Below, one piece after another: positions 7,446 through 15,483 of a DNA stretch of 34,052 nt. The DNA lies in contig NZ_FOXY01000020.1 in the NCBI RefSeq assembly GCF_900115865.1, positions 1 through 34,052 on the forward strand. Direction: 5' to 3'. How positions within the stretch are numbered: position 1 is the first letter of the stretch; every line of letters starts with the position of its first letter. Below the pieces are notes generated by a model. That model did no database searches. It had not been told where the DNA came from and worked only from the letters and a program-made list of their open reading frames with translations. The DNA comes from Donghicola eburneus. GTDB lineage: Bacteria > Pseudomonadota > Alphaproteobacteria > Rhodobacterales > Rhodobacteraceae. The position numbers and the translations under genes were made by a program.

Positions 7446-7454
7446 TCAATAGTG

Positions 7455-10400
7455 TTAGTTAGTGGTGGGCTCTTGCTGTGACTTGATATGCTGCCATATT
7501 GCGTATGCTTCGTCATGACGCCCTTGGGCCTCAAAGCAGTAGGCAAGATTGTCGTAACATTTCTCGATGATAGGATGTGTCTCATCGAGCACCGCCTGGA
7601 AAATCTCAAGGCCTTTCAAGTAGAGAGATTCCGCGACCTTTGCGTGTCCTTGTGCCTGAAGGCATCCAGCTAGGTTGTTGTAGCTGATCCCGACGGCTGG
7701 ATGCGCCTCGCCGAGTGTTTCCAGCCGGATCTTGAGTATCTGCAGGTAGAACGGTTCCGCATCCTTCTCTCGCCCTTGCGCCTGAAGGCAGCATGCCATG
7801 TTGTCGTAGCTCTCCAAGACGTCGGGATGTGCCTCACCTAGCGCCGGCTGCGAAATTTCGAGGCTTTTCCGATATAGCGGCTCTGCATCCTCGGCACGCC
7901 CTTGGGCGTGCAAGCAATAGGCTAGGTTGTTATAACTATCCCCGACGGCTGGATGCGCCTCGCCGAGTGTTTCCAGCCGGATTTCGAGACCCTTCCGATA
8001 TAGCGGCTCCGCATCGTGGGTACGCCCTTGCACCTGAAGGCATCCGCCTAAGTTATTGTAACTATTTCCAACATAGGGATGTGTCTCACCAAGTGTTGCC
8101 TGAAAAATCTTTAGGCCATTCCGCAAAAGTGGCTCTGCAGCCTCTGCATGCCCTTGTGCTTGAAGGCACCCAGCTAAGTTGTTGTAGCTGATCCCGACGT
8201 CGGGATGCACCTCGCCAAGAGCTTTCTGCCGTATCTTAAGCGCCTTCCGATATAGCGGTTCTGCTTCCTTGGCGCGATTTTGAGCCTGAAGGCAGTGGGC
8301 TAGGTTGTTGTAGCTGATCCCAACGTCTGGATGCGCCTCGCTGAGTGCGGTCTTCCGGATTTCGAGAGCCTTCTGGAAGAGCGGCTCTGCAGCCCCTGCA
8401 TGCCCTTGTGCCTGAAGGCATCCAGCTAAGTTGTCATAGCTCTCTCCGACGTCTGGGTGTGCCTCGCCAAGCGCTGTCTTCCGGATTTCGAGCCCTTTCC
8501 GGTAAAGCGGCTCCGCTTCCCTCGCGTGACCTTGAGCCCTCACGCAGCTGGCTAAGTTGTTGTATCCTGTACCGACGTTTGGATGCGCCTCGCCGAGTAT
8601 CTCATGTGAAATCTCGAGCCCCTTCCGGTAAAGCGGTTCCGCTTCCTTGGCCCGTCCTTGTGCCTTCAGGCAAGTGGCGAGATTGTTGTAGGCTGTACCA
8701 ACGTCGGGATGTGTCTCGCCGAGTGTCGCTTGTGAAATCTCGAGCCCCTTCCGGTAAAGCGGTTCCGCTTCCCCGATCCGTCCCTGTGCCTGCAGGCAAG
8801 TGGCTAGGTTGTTATAGCTGGCAATGACGTCGGGATGTCTTTCACCAAGCAACGTCTGTGTCATGATGAGGGCTTGTCTCCAGAGACCCTCAAAGAATTG
8901 AGGGCGGTGCGCTTTGAAAGCAGTACCCTGAACAGTGTTGAGCCATTCTACGTACCCCTCTAGTCCTATTTGTCGGCGTAGACGTGCAGCCTCTACCAAG
9001 CACTTAAAGGTATCCTCAGTCACATCAAGAACGCGGTTGGGTTGAGCTCTTGCCTCAAAATTCTCTATTAGTGCTTCACGCGAGGTAGATATGATCTCGT
9101 CTTTTTCAGACTGCACGATGGCGTCGGCAATAGCCCGATGCGGGGAGAGCCAACCGTCTTCGCCTACCGTCATGATCGAGAGATCTGCCAGCCTGTCAAA
9201 AGCGGCAAGAGATATTGGGATATTGAAAGTTTTCACTATGTGGGCAAAGGCGGCGCGGTCAAATTGTTGGGCAAGCGCCAAGCGTGTGACGAGTTCCTGA
9301 ATTGGGTCATCGTAGTCCCGCAAGAGGCGCTGCACGAGTTCCTGTCGTCTGGCTTCGAAGCCGCGCCCTGCGACTGCGAAATTCTCTGGTTGAGCGCGCT
9401 CCCCGAGATTCTTCCAGTGTTCGATTTGCAGATCGAGCATGAGCGGAAAGATCGGCGAAGTTGCCGCATCCGTCTCGCGGGAACCGCTTATTATCGCCTT
9501 GCGGATCACGGGATCTTCGATGGGAACCTGCTGTAACCAATCTTCTGCATCGTCGTCTGAGAGACCGCCGAGAAGATACTGATTGTCTTCTAGGTCGTTG
9601 CGCCAGGCCTCTTCTTCACCCCACGGTAGACGCTCGCGCGAAAAGAAGATGGCCAGCAGCCCGTCCGTTTCGGAGACAAGTTTTCGCATGTGTGCATCGA
9701 AGTGGTTCTCGCGCCACCGCGCGCCTGTGCCCCCTTTGTCCATGACACGTTCGTATTCGTCGACGAAGAGAACGAAGCGATGCTCTGGGTTCTGCTCGAG
9801 ATGGTAGTTGAGGTCCTGCGCCAGCATCCATGGCATGAGATCGGACATCTCATAGCTCTCAATCATCTGTCCGTCGCGGTAGAGATGTTTGAGTTGGGAA
9901 CGCGTTTTCTCAAGCCAAGCCCTTTTGCCGCGGTCAAAAGCCCACTGACTGCCTTTCTTTAAGAGAGGTCCCAGCAACGGGATCGTTTGTGTCGTGTCAG
10001 CCACCAGTTCTCTTGTCAGTGTAACAGCGTCTGGGACAGCCTCCGCGAACCCCTCTCCTGTACGGAAAAGCCAAGCATTTTCGAACTTGGGTAGGGGTTC
10101 TTCGCCCCGCGTTTTTTCCCACATAATCGCAAATGCGAGATCGAAGGCCGGAAATTTTACGCCGGATCGGCAGAAGGCGTTCCGTATCCAGACAAGGAGA
10201 TGGTCGGGATCGGTGACAGGTCGAGCGTGCAAATCAACCATGGCACGGCGGAGGTGCGCGTAGCTTGGGTCTACTTCCTCGGAAGACATCCGGAAAAGTT
10301 CGCGGGCAAGCGCCGTTTTACCCTGTCCACCAACGCCATACCAGGTTCGTACCAAACAACCGTCTCGAGGAATTGACAGTAGCGCCTTCTCAAAAGTCCT

Positions 10401-10472
10401 CTTGGGGTCTTCACGATCCACGAAGACCGTGCTTGCTGCTTGCGCAGTCGGGGAGAGACGAGGGGGGGGCAT
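7455..10472 (-). CDS. STAND NTPase with eleven C-terminal TPR repeats
   Basis: A 1005-aa protein from the ATG at 10472 (GAGG 7 bp upstream; a TTG six codons earlier is less likely). Residues 40-300 form a P-loop STAND/NB-ARC-like ATPase: Walker A GVGGQGKT (46-53), Walker B FVLFVDEY (233-240) and a sensor arginine in FFSRE (about 276-280). A winged-helix-like segment follows to about 480. About residues 529-990 are eleven 42-aa TPR units of kinesin-light-chain type, each close to PLYRKGLEI..LGE.HPDVG..YNNLA.CLQAQGR. STAND proteins of this shape use the repeats as a sensor and oligomerise on binding a trigger. There is no N-terminal effector domain, so any effector must act in trans. It follows the gene at 10529-11131 by 56 bp. 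Confidence 0.85.
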   Translation of the reverse strand: MPPPRLSPTAQAASTVFVDREDPKRTFEKALLSIPRDGCLVRTWYGVGGQGKTALARELFRMSSEEVDPSYAHLRRAMVDLHARPVTDPDHLLVWIRNAFCRSGVKFPAFDLAFAIMWEKTRGEEPLPKFENAWLFRTGEGFAEAVPDAVTLTRELVADTTQTIPLLGPLLKKGSQWAFDRGKRAWLEKTRSQLKHLYRDGQMIESYEMSDLMPWMLAQDLNYHLEQNPEHRFVLFVDEYERVMDKGGTGARWRENHFDAHMRKLVSETDGLLAIFFSRERLPWGEEEAWRNDLEDNQYLLGGLSDDDAEDWLQQVPIEDPVIRKAIISGSRETDAATSPIFPLMLDLQIEHWKNLGERAQPENFAVAGRGFEARRQELVQRLLRDYDDPIQELVTRLALAQQFDRAAFAHIVKTFNIPISLAAFDRLADLSIMTVGEDGWLSPHRAIADAIVQSEKDEIISTSREALIENFEARAQPNRVLDVTEDTFKCLVEAARLRRQIGLEGYVEWLNTVQGTAFKAHRPQFFEGLWRQALIMTQTLLGERHPDVIASYNNLATCLQAQGRIGEAEPLYRKGLEISQATLGETHPDVGTAYNNLATCLKAQGRAKEAEPLYRKGLEISHEILGEAHPNVGTGYNNLASCVRAQGHAREAEPLYRKGLEIRKTALGEAHPDVGESYDNLAGCLQAQGHAGAAEPLFQKALEIRKTALSEAHPDVGISYNNLAHCLQAQNRAKEAEPLYRKALKIRQKALGEVHPDVGISYNNLAGCLQAQGHAEAAEPLLRNGLKIFQATLGETHPYVGNSYNNLGGCLQVQGRTHDAEPLYRKGLEIRLETLGEAHPAVGDSYNNLAYCLHAQGRAEDAEPLYRKSLEISQPALGEAHPDVLESYDNMACCLQAQGREKDAEPFYLQILKIRLETLGEAHPAVGISYNNLAGCLQAQGHAKVAESLYLKGLEIFQAVLDETHPIIEKCYDNLAYCFEAQGRHDEAYAIWQHIKSQQEPTTN
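7480..8900 (-). repeat. 126-bp tandem DNA repeat encoding the TPR array
   Basis: Eleven units of 126 bp inside the STAND gene. Some units remain nearly identical at DNA level: the segments around 7685-7740 and 7940-7990 match over about 40 bases, and those around 8610-8645 and 8736-8771 match over more than 30. This points to recent duplication or gene conversion between units. Confidence 0.75.
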
Positions 10473-10528
10473 ATAATACCTCGGTATCAATATATTAAAA
10501 GCGTTTGGTGTGGATATTTTTGAGATTA

Positions 10529-11131
10529 TTACGTCAGCTCGTGATAAGATCCTTTGAAGGTCTCAATCCATTCATCAATATCTTCTATATTGTTAGAGTG
10601 ACTTTCAACAAGGCTTGGGATCATTTTGGAGAATAATATCATTTTTTCCTTGTTTAGACGGGCTTCATCAGCCGCTTTTCGAAGCTCTTGGATGTCTGAA
10701 TTGTCATTGAAACTATTGCGAAGGTCTATATCCACATCCTTGTTCAGATTCAGTTCTAAACGCTTTGTTGCGTCTTGATGATCAGAGTATGCTTTCGAAA
10801 AATTGTTTATGTCTTGCTGATCAGAATATGCTCTCGAGAAAAGAAGAAGAACATATGTAGGTACGCCAGCCTTGTAGGCGAATGCCTCGAGGTGACGATA
10901 CTTTATATCACTTTTGTCGCTCAGTATTCCGTAAAGCACCCCCCTCTTGATGACGGATCCTGGCTTGCGCGCGCCGGATCTCTGGCGATGAGTAGACAGC
11001 TCATTTATGGTTCTCTCTTTCTCGCCGTTAAAGAGCCTGAAGATCAAATGCGCAATAATCTTTCTAAGTGATTGCGGATTACGCCTTTTTTCTTTTGGTA
11101 CGTCGGGTATGTCTACTGTTCTTGCCATCAT
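10529..11131 (-). CDS. Putative HTH protein leading the STAND operon
   Basis: A 200-aa protein. Residues about 55-105 (GVLYGILSDKSDIKYRHLEAFAYKAGVPTYV region) resemble a Cro/CI-type helix-turn-helix, with the basic N-terminus KEKRRNPQSLRK ahead of it. The second half (about 105-200) is acidic, helical and probably coiled coil, with a short internal repeat (FSRAYSDQQD / FSKAYSDHQD). It ends 56 bp before the STAND NTPase and is probably co-transcribed as a regulator or a sensor partner. I do not recognise a named family. Base composition is clearly more AT-rich than the STAND gene. Confidence 0.6.
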   Translation of the reverse strand: MMARTVDIPDVPKEKRRNPQSLRKIIAHLIFRLFNGEKERTINELSTHRQRSGARKPGSVIKRGVLYGILSDKSDIKYRHLEAFAYKAGVPTYVLLLFSRAYSDQQDINNFSKAYSDHQDATKRLELNLNKDVDIDLRNSFNDNSDIQELRKAADEARLNKEKMILFSKMIPSLVESHSNNIEDIDEWIETFKGSYHELT

Positions 11132-11598
11132 CGAAACCTGATTTTTTATTAATAACAGTTGGTTATATTGAAAAATCCAAGTGTATCAATATGGAAGTGT
11201 CTCTTTTTTGACGTCCGCCGTTATTTTACGAACTTGCTCGATGCGCAGTTCGTGATCCACACTGAAGTTTAAGCAATGGCTGAATCAACGATATCGAGGC
11301 GCGTACAGCTGCATTAGTCACCTTCGCGCATACATGAACCTAGTAGTTGATTAACGGCCTATAGAGGGAAGTCTATTCTTAGCCAAGGCTAGGAAGTTGA
11401 ATGTATAACTAAAAATAAGGTTTTTCTCTCGAAAGCCTGCTCTGAGATTTTTGCATTTATTCAGTTCATTTGTGAGCGGGATCGAACGTGCATTTTCACC
11501 ATTCGGAAAGGGGGTGATCGAAACTGCAAAACGACATAGCGCGTCCACGCACCACATCACTCATGTGGGACCGGAGGACAATGCGCGCGCTCCGGCGG
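11132..11598. other. Intergenic region upstream of the STAND operon
   Basis: About 470 bp with no convincing gene. It should contain the minus-strand promoter for 11131. A weak inverted repeat CGAACT/AGTTCG lies near 11228-11252. Nothing else recognised. Confidence 0.4.
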
Positions 11599-11632
11599 AA
11601 AAAAGGCTGGCACAGACTTGCTGCACCAGCCT
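11599..11632 (-). terminator. Intrinsic terminator of the 80-aa gene
   Basis: Stem AGGCTGG (11604-11610) / CCAGCCT (11626-11632), extended inward by five more pairs of which two are wobble. The A run at 11599-11604 gives a T tract on the minus strand. It lies 65 bp after the stop of 11697-11939. Confidence 0.7.
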
Positions 11633-11696
11633 CCGAACTCCGTAATGCGTTTTCCTAGCTTCCAACTCGAGAACGCACTAGCGCGCAAGGGCTGCT

Positions 11697-11939
11697 TCAG
11701 GAGTCGTAGTAATGCAGTATGTAACGTCTTTCATAGAACGTTGTGCCAAATGGATCTATATGTCCATTGGCGTGGCGAAGTGGGTGAAATGGATTGAATT
11801 TACACAATTCGATCATGCGCATAGTCGCTTCGCCTCGGTAGACATGGATCTGATTTACCAGATCGTGTTCACTGTCTACGTTCTGAGTAATCTTATCAGT
11901 AAGACTGGTAAGAAGAAATAGAACTCTGTCAGGAGGCAT
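11697..11939 (-). CDS. Small orphan protein, 80 aa
   Basis: An 80-aa protein with no family I recognise. Residues 1-55 look helical, and the C-terminus is rich in tyrosine and histidine (YERRYILHYYDS). Support for it being real: an AGAAGG ribosome site 7 bp before the ATG, codon choice like a bacterial gene, and a minus-strand terminator 65 bp downstream. A plus-strand frame across the same bases (11712-11921) also has a GGAG site but no terminator and an unusual composition, so the minus strand is preferred. It lies between the STAND operon and the lectin gene. Confidence 0.5.
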   Translation of the reverse strand: MPPDRVLFLLTSLTDKITQNVDSEHDLVNQIHVYRGEATMRMIELCKFNPFHPLRHANGHIDPFGTTFYERRYILHYYDS

Positions 11940-12113
11940 GGAAATGCCTTCTGATACTCAACTAATCGTCTGTCGGCCATTCAACTATAGACTGAAAAAT
12001 ATTAAAATTATGTGGCTGAACCAGCCTGCGCCGATAAACAAAATGAGTCAAGTTTTGATTGGTTGGAAAATACCGGAACTTCATTTTCGCTTATAGGTGT
12101 ACCTACCTTCCTG

Positions 12114-12141
12114 AAAAGCCCTTGGCACGTGGCCAAAGGCT
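12114..12141 (-). terminator. Intrinsic terminator of the lectin gene
   Basis: Stem AGCC-c-TTGGC (12117-12126) / GCCAA-a-GGCT (12132-12141) with a 5-base loop and one mismatch. The AAAA at 12114-12117 becomes the T tract on the minus strand, 23 bp after the stop at 12164. Confidence 0.65.
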
Positions 12142-12163
12142 CAATCATGTTGCATTATCTGGG

Positions 12164-12574
12164 TTACGCTGTTTTTCGAATGACATTCACACCCATACGG
12201 ACTGAGCCCCAGTTGTCATAGTGTCCACGGTCGTTAATGGTCATCTGCAGTTCGCCTGCTTGACGTACTTTGGCTTGGTAACGTTCACCAATGTAAAAGG
12301 GTCCGCCGTCGCCGAGACGGCCGATTAGAGAGTCTTCAATAACGCCGGGCATAGGGTAGTCTGCACCCCCGAGTGCAGCAAGCACCGTCGGACCGGCAGG
12401 GCCATGTTCTATAGCCTCTCGCCAATTGTCACGGTTGCCGTTCCAATAAGACTTCTGGTCCCACGTAACAATCAAGACATCACCCTTTTCAACAAAGATA
12501 TTGGTCCTTTGCCAGCTTTTGCGAGCGCTTACGCTGATATAGACAGTGGGCGAGACGTGAAAAATTTCCGACAT
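12164..12574 (-). CDS. PA-IL/LecA-like jelly-roll lectin domain protein
   Basis: A 136-aa single-domain protein with the pattern of the PA-IL (LecA) galactose-lectin fold. It shows SARKSWQRTNIFVEKGDVLIVTW (about 16-38), a GPAGPT segment (58-63), MPGVIEDSLIGRLG (74-87), FYIGERYQAKVRQAGELQMTIND (92-114) and the closing strand DNWGSVRMGVNV (119-130). Family members bind sugars through loop residues with calcium. No signal peptide is visible, as is also true of LecA itself. A strong GAGGAG ribosome site lies 8 bp before the ATG. It is transcribed away from the TPR/sigma gene pair, with about 205 bp between them and its own terminator downstream. Role here unknown: attachment, a secreted effector, or part of a regulated module. 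Confidence 0.65.
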   Translation of the reverse strand: MSEIFHVSPTVYISVSARKSWQRTNIFVEKGDVLIVTWDQKSYWNGNRDNWREAIEHGPAGPTVLAALGGADYPMPGVIEDSLIGRLGDGGPFYIGERYQAKVRQAGELQMTINDRGHYDNWGSVRMGVNVIRKTA

Positions 12575-12779
12575 GGTTATATCTCCTCGATCTGAAGCGA
12601 GCGGAGCGTATTGTCCGTTCTCAAAGCAACTGAGGCACCCAAATGAGACTTCAGGACGAATTTCAGCGGGGTATTAAATTTTAATTATATTTTTCAATAT
12701 GTTAACGGAAAATAAATTATTTTGCTTCCGCATCGGCTTTGAGCGGGCCTCTAAAGCTTTGACAGAGGAGATCTGACTC

Positions 12780-13388
12780 ATGGACCCAGCAATCAGAAAG
12801 CTCATTGATGAGAGGGCATACCCTCCTCATTGCGGGCAGTCAAAATTACCCGCAGAATTCCGTGCCGCGGACGAAGCGAGGGCGAGGGGCGAATACAACG
12901 AGGCTCTGGAACTGCTCAGCCGGTGCATTGGATGGCAAACTCATCAAAGAGGGCAGCGCCTCTATGGGCACCTTCGGCGGTCGATGGGGGATTGGGATGG
13001 GGCTCTTGCTGCGTTCGTCGCGGCACGTAAACTCGCTGGCGACGATCCTTTTCTGGCGGCAGAAGAAGAGCTGAATCTCTCCGCCGTTTATGCAGGAATG
13101 TTGGACCACGAAAGCGCTGACGCTGCGTTACGACGGGCAAGTGATCTGAACCCCGAGAGTTTTGTCATTGTATTAGCAAGAATTGCGAGTGCGCATCGCC
13201 AAGGGCAGGTGAGCCTCGTTGATGAGCTCTTACACGAAGCCGTGTTGAAGGGGCGGAGAGATGGGTCGGGCGAAACCATGATGTCGCTGCAGCGCCACAT
13301 TGAAGCGGACGCCGATTTCACGGGGCTTGCACCAAGATTGGCTGCAATCATTATGAGATTAGACACTGAATGCGGAGGCAACCAATGA
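12780..13388 (+). CDS. TPR-repeat protein next to a sigma-like gene
   Basis: A 202-aa cytoplasmic protein. Residues about 28-135 form three TPR-like helix pairs: EARARGEYNEALELLSRCI, RRSMGDWDGALAAFVAARKLAGDDP and YAGMLDHESADAALRRASDLNPES. The ends are variable. TPR proteins usually hold partners together; here the partner is plausibly the sigma-like protein 41 bp downstream, as an anti-sigma or adaptor, but that is inference. The start has GAGGAG 9 bp upstream. It diverges from the lectin gene across a 205-bp AT-rich region that should hold both promoters. Confidence 0.7.
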   Translation: MDPAIRKLIDERAYPPHCGQSKLPAEFRAADEARARGEYNEALELLSRCIGWQTHQRGQRLYGHLRRSMGDWDGALAAFVAARKLAGDDPFLAAEEELNLSAVYAGMLDHESADAALRRASDLNPESFVIVLARIASAHRQGQVSLVDELLHEAVLKGRRDGSGETMMSLQRHIEADADFTGLAPRLAAIIMRLDTECGGNQ

Positions 13389-13429
13389 ATCAGAACTGGC
13401 CTGTAATCGTCTAAATCTGGAGGTGCTCA

Positions 13430-14308
13430 ATGACCCCCCAAGATGCCCAAATTCTTGCCTATCTTGCTGACCCGCGGCCAACTGACTGGCTGGCCTTTGC
13501 TAATCTCGTCGGCAAATCTCTAGAATCTTTGCGAAGCACCCTGATCCAGCGCGCCTATCGATTTGGACTCAACGAAGCTGAGGCAGAGGATATGGCCAGC
13601 GCCGTCATCTTGAGAGCCTTCCAAGTGCTCAGTGTACAATTTCAGGGTATCAACCCTGAGCGCTTGACTGAGGAAGATACCTCGATTCTAAAAGAGATTT
13701 TTCCCAATTTCATGGGTCGTTTTTCTGCATACCGCGCTTTTTCAGCCGAGCATGACAATGACGCCGGGGACCGCAACCTGCTTAAAGGATGGGTACTGTC
13801 CATGGTAGGTTGGCCAAACGGCCAGCTCGGTTTTGGCCGCACCTTCCAAAAAAGATCGATGCGCAAACGGCAGCGTGAACAATCACTTTCGATGGAAAGT
13901 GGTGAATACGCGACCTACCCCGATCCTGATGCGGGAACGGCTGAAGAGGCCTTGATTTTTAAGGAAGGCCTCGACGTTTTAGATCGAGCAATTCAAACGC
14001 TACCGCCACGCGATCAGGTGATTTACAGGCTTGCTAGGGGGCAGCACCCTTTCCAGAGGCTGACTTCGTCGCGTGTGGTTGAGCTCGCTCGCAAAAGCGG
14101 TATGGATAGGCATGAGCTCCGACAACTCGCTCATTCAGCGTCCCGCGTGAACTTTTGCGGCGCGCGCAGCCTCAGTCAAAAAGCTCTCGGCGAGATGCTG
14201 TTGCTTAGTGACAGGAGTATTCGCAATGTCATTGCCCGCGCCGATGAAAGGCTTAACGTTCACTTGGTGGCTAACGGCTACGCAGCAAGAACTCGGAAAA
14301 CGGGTTAA
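13430..14308 (+). CDS. Sigma-70-family-like protein
   Basis: A 292-aa protein resembling an ECF-type sigma factor with inserts. Region-2-like helices lie at about 35-62 (LIQRAYRFGLNEAEAEDMASAVILRAFQ). A linker to about 175 carries an unusual basic stretch (QKRSMRKRQREQ, near 140-151). Region-4-like sequence begins at LDRAIQTLPPRDQVIYRLARG (about 187-207) and ends in an HTH, LSQKALGEMLLLSDRSIRNVIARADERL (about 249-276). ECF sigma factors are usually about 170-200 aa, so this one is long. GGAGG stands 6-7 bp before the ATG. It follows the TPR gene by 41 bp and probably shares its transcript. It may control the divergent lectin gene; no matching promoter can be proven from one copy. Confidence 0.65.
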   Translation: MTPQDAQILAYLADPRPTDWLAFANLVGKSLESLRSTLIQRAYRFGLNEAEAEDMASAVILRAFQVLSVQFQGINPERLTEEDTSILKEIFPNFMGRFSAYRAFSAEHDNDAGDRNLLKGWVLSMVGWPNGQLGFGRTFQKRSMRKRQREQSLSMESGEYATYPDPDAGTAEEALIFKEGLDVLDRAIQTLPPRDQVIYRLARGQHPFQRLTSSRVVELARKSGMDRHELRQLAHSASRVNFCGARSLSQKALGEMLLLSDRSIRNVIARADERLNVHLVANGYAARTRKTG

Positions 14309-14441
14309 GAACTCAGCAGCGCAGTTGGCTATTATGCTCTGACTGTAGTTCTGGACCGTTTCTCAGTACTGATCTTCGGGATTAATGCCTTTGCTCTTTG
14401 TGCTGGGGAGAAGTTTCAGCAGGCGCATGGACGCTGAACCA

Positions 14442-14531
14442 ATGAAGCGCTGTAATCGACCCAGTTCGGGCGGTGCCGTTTTTGATGATATTTGGGATGC
14501 CAACCCCGAGCAGAAATTAAAGGCTGCTTAG
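14442..14531 (+). pseudogene. Possible C-terminal gene remnant
   Basis: A 29-codon frame ending VFDDIWDANPEQKLKAA has the look of a genuine protein C-terminus but no ribosome site and no upstream coding sequence. It lies in the 257-bp gap between the sigma-like gene and the minus-strand operon. It may be the leftover end of a lost gene; the alternative is chance. Confidence 0.25.
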
Positions 14532-14565
14532 ATTCTACGTAACTACCCCTCTAAAAATGGAGGGA

Positions 14566-15483
14566 TTACCCCTCCAAGTCCGCTGCCAGCAAATGGCGCA
14601 CCCCTGCACCGGTGAAATCAGGCTCCGCAATGCCGAAGGATTTGGCGAGTGCGCAGAGGGCTTTGACATCGGGCGACACAGGCTTTCCTTCGATCAGACC
14701 TAGTAACCAGTCGACCTCGACGCCGGCATGCTCTGCCATTGTCGTGATGTCGTATCCCAACAGCTTGGTCGTCTGAGCGATGCGCTCTGGAAATCCGAGA
14801 GCTTCGTTCGAAAGCAGGCGGACAATGTCATCCTGAAGGCCGTCTCCCTGGCTGTGCTGCCGCTGTGGAATGAACCCGCGGCGACGCGAGAGCCACGTCA
14901 GAGCATCGCTGGCCTTGAGGTAGAATGTTTTCTCATCGGCGCGGTCTGGGACCATGGTCTGCATCCTGACCAGTTTGAAGCCCTCTTTGCTGAGAGAGGT
15001 TCTCACAGCCGGAACGGTCATGTTGGCAAGCAGAGAAAGTGCGCGCGTGTCGAGATCGAGGTGTTTCTCGAACAGGCTGAAACGGGCAAAGAAGGTTTCC
15101 AACATCCGGCGCAGGGGGAAGTCGTTCAAGGTACAGAAGGGAGAACGTTCGCCATCTGCATCCGTTTGCGGGTAGCCTTGCAGGGCCCCATCAACTTCGT
15201 GCCAGATATCGGAGCCACAATCCCACCAGCCATCCAGTTGATAGGCATATTGGTATGCCCGTTGCACGATCTGGTGAAGCGCGTGACGACTTATGTCGAA
15301 CTCCGGAAGATCCTCCATGTCCATTTGGGGATCGTAGGTCAGACCTAGAAAGTCCGCTGCGAGATGAGGTTTCTCAGCGCTGGGGCCAAACCGTTCCAGG
15401 ATGCTTGCTTGGCAGCGAATGGCGTCTTTGATGCCTTTTTCGATTTCTTCCCAAGTGTAGGGGATTTCGCCGGTCTTGCTCAT
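14566..15483 (-). CDS. Putative HTH protein, partner of the UDG-like protein
   Basis: A 305-aa protein of no named family that I recognise. Residues about 165-185 (LSLLANMTVPAVRTSLSKEGFKL) and about 245-290 (DITTMAEHAGVEVDWLLGLIEGKPVSPDVKALCALAKSFGI) both resemble helix-turn-helix units, the latter of XRE type. The N-terminal half is rich in aromatic and acidic residues (YQYAYQLDGWWDCGSDIWHE). Its ATG overlaps the stop of the UDG-like gene (ATGA, 15480-15483), so the two are translationally coupled and probably act together. It could be a DNA-sensing or repressor partner. Confidence 0.65.
   Translation of the reverse strand: MSKTGEIPYTWEEIEKGIKDAIRCQASILERFGPSAEKPHLAADFLGLTYDPQMDMEDLPEFDISRHALHQIVQRAYQYAYQLDGWWDCGSDIWHEVDGALQGYPQTDADGERSPFCTLNDFPLRRMLETFFARFSLFEKHLDLDTRALSLLANMTVPAVRTSLSKEGFKLVRMQTMVPDRADEKTFYLKASDALTWLSRRRGFIPQRQHSQGDGLQDDIVRLLSNEALGFPERIAQTTKLLGYDITTMAEHAGVEVDWLLGLIEGKPVSPDVKALCALAKSFGIAEPDFTGAGVRHLLAADLEG

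Noticed and set aside
7141-7449. 102-aa minus-strand frame over the STAND-HEPN gap
   Set aside because: It overlaps the HEPN gene in another frame and the hairpins; no family features. The structured RNA reading is preferred, though the first 35 residues look moderately protein-like.
7480-8900. CRISPR or other non-coding tandem array
   Set aside because: The 126-bp period is in frame and encodes 42-aa TPR units.
11712-11921. 69-aa plus-strand frame with a GGAG site
   Set aside because: The opposite-strand gene has better codon choice and a terminator at the right distance.
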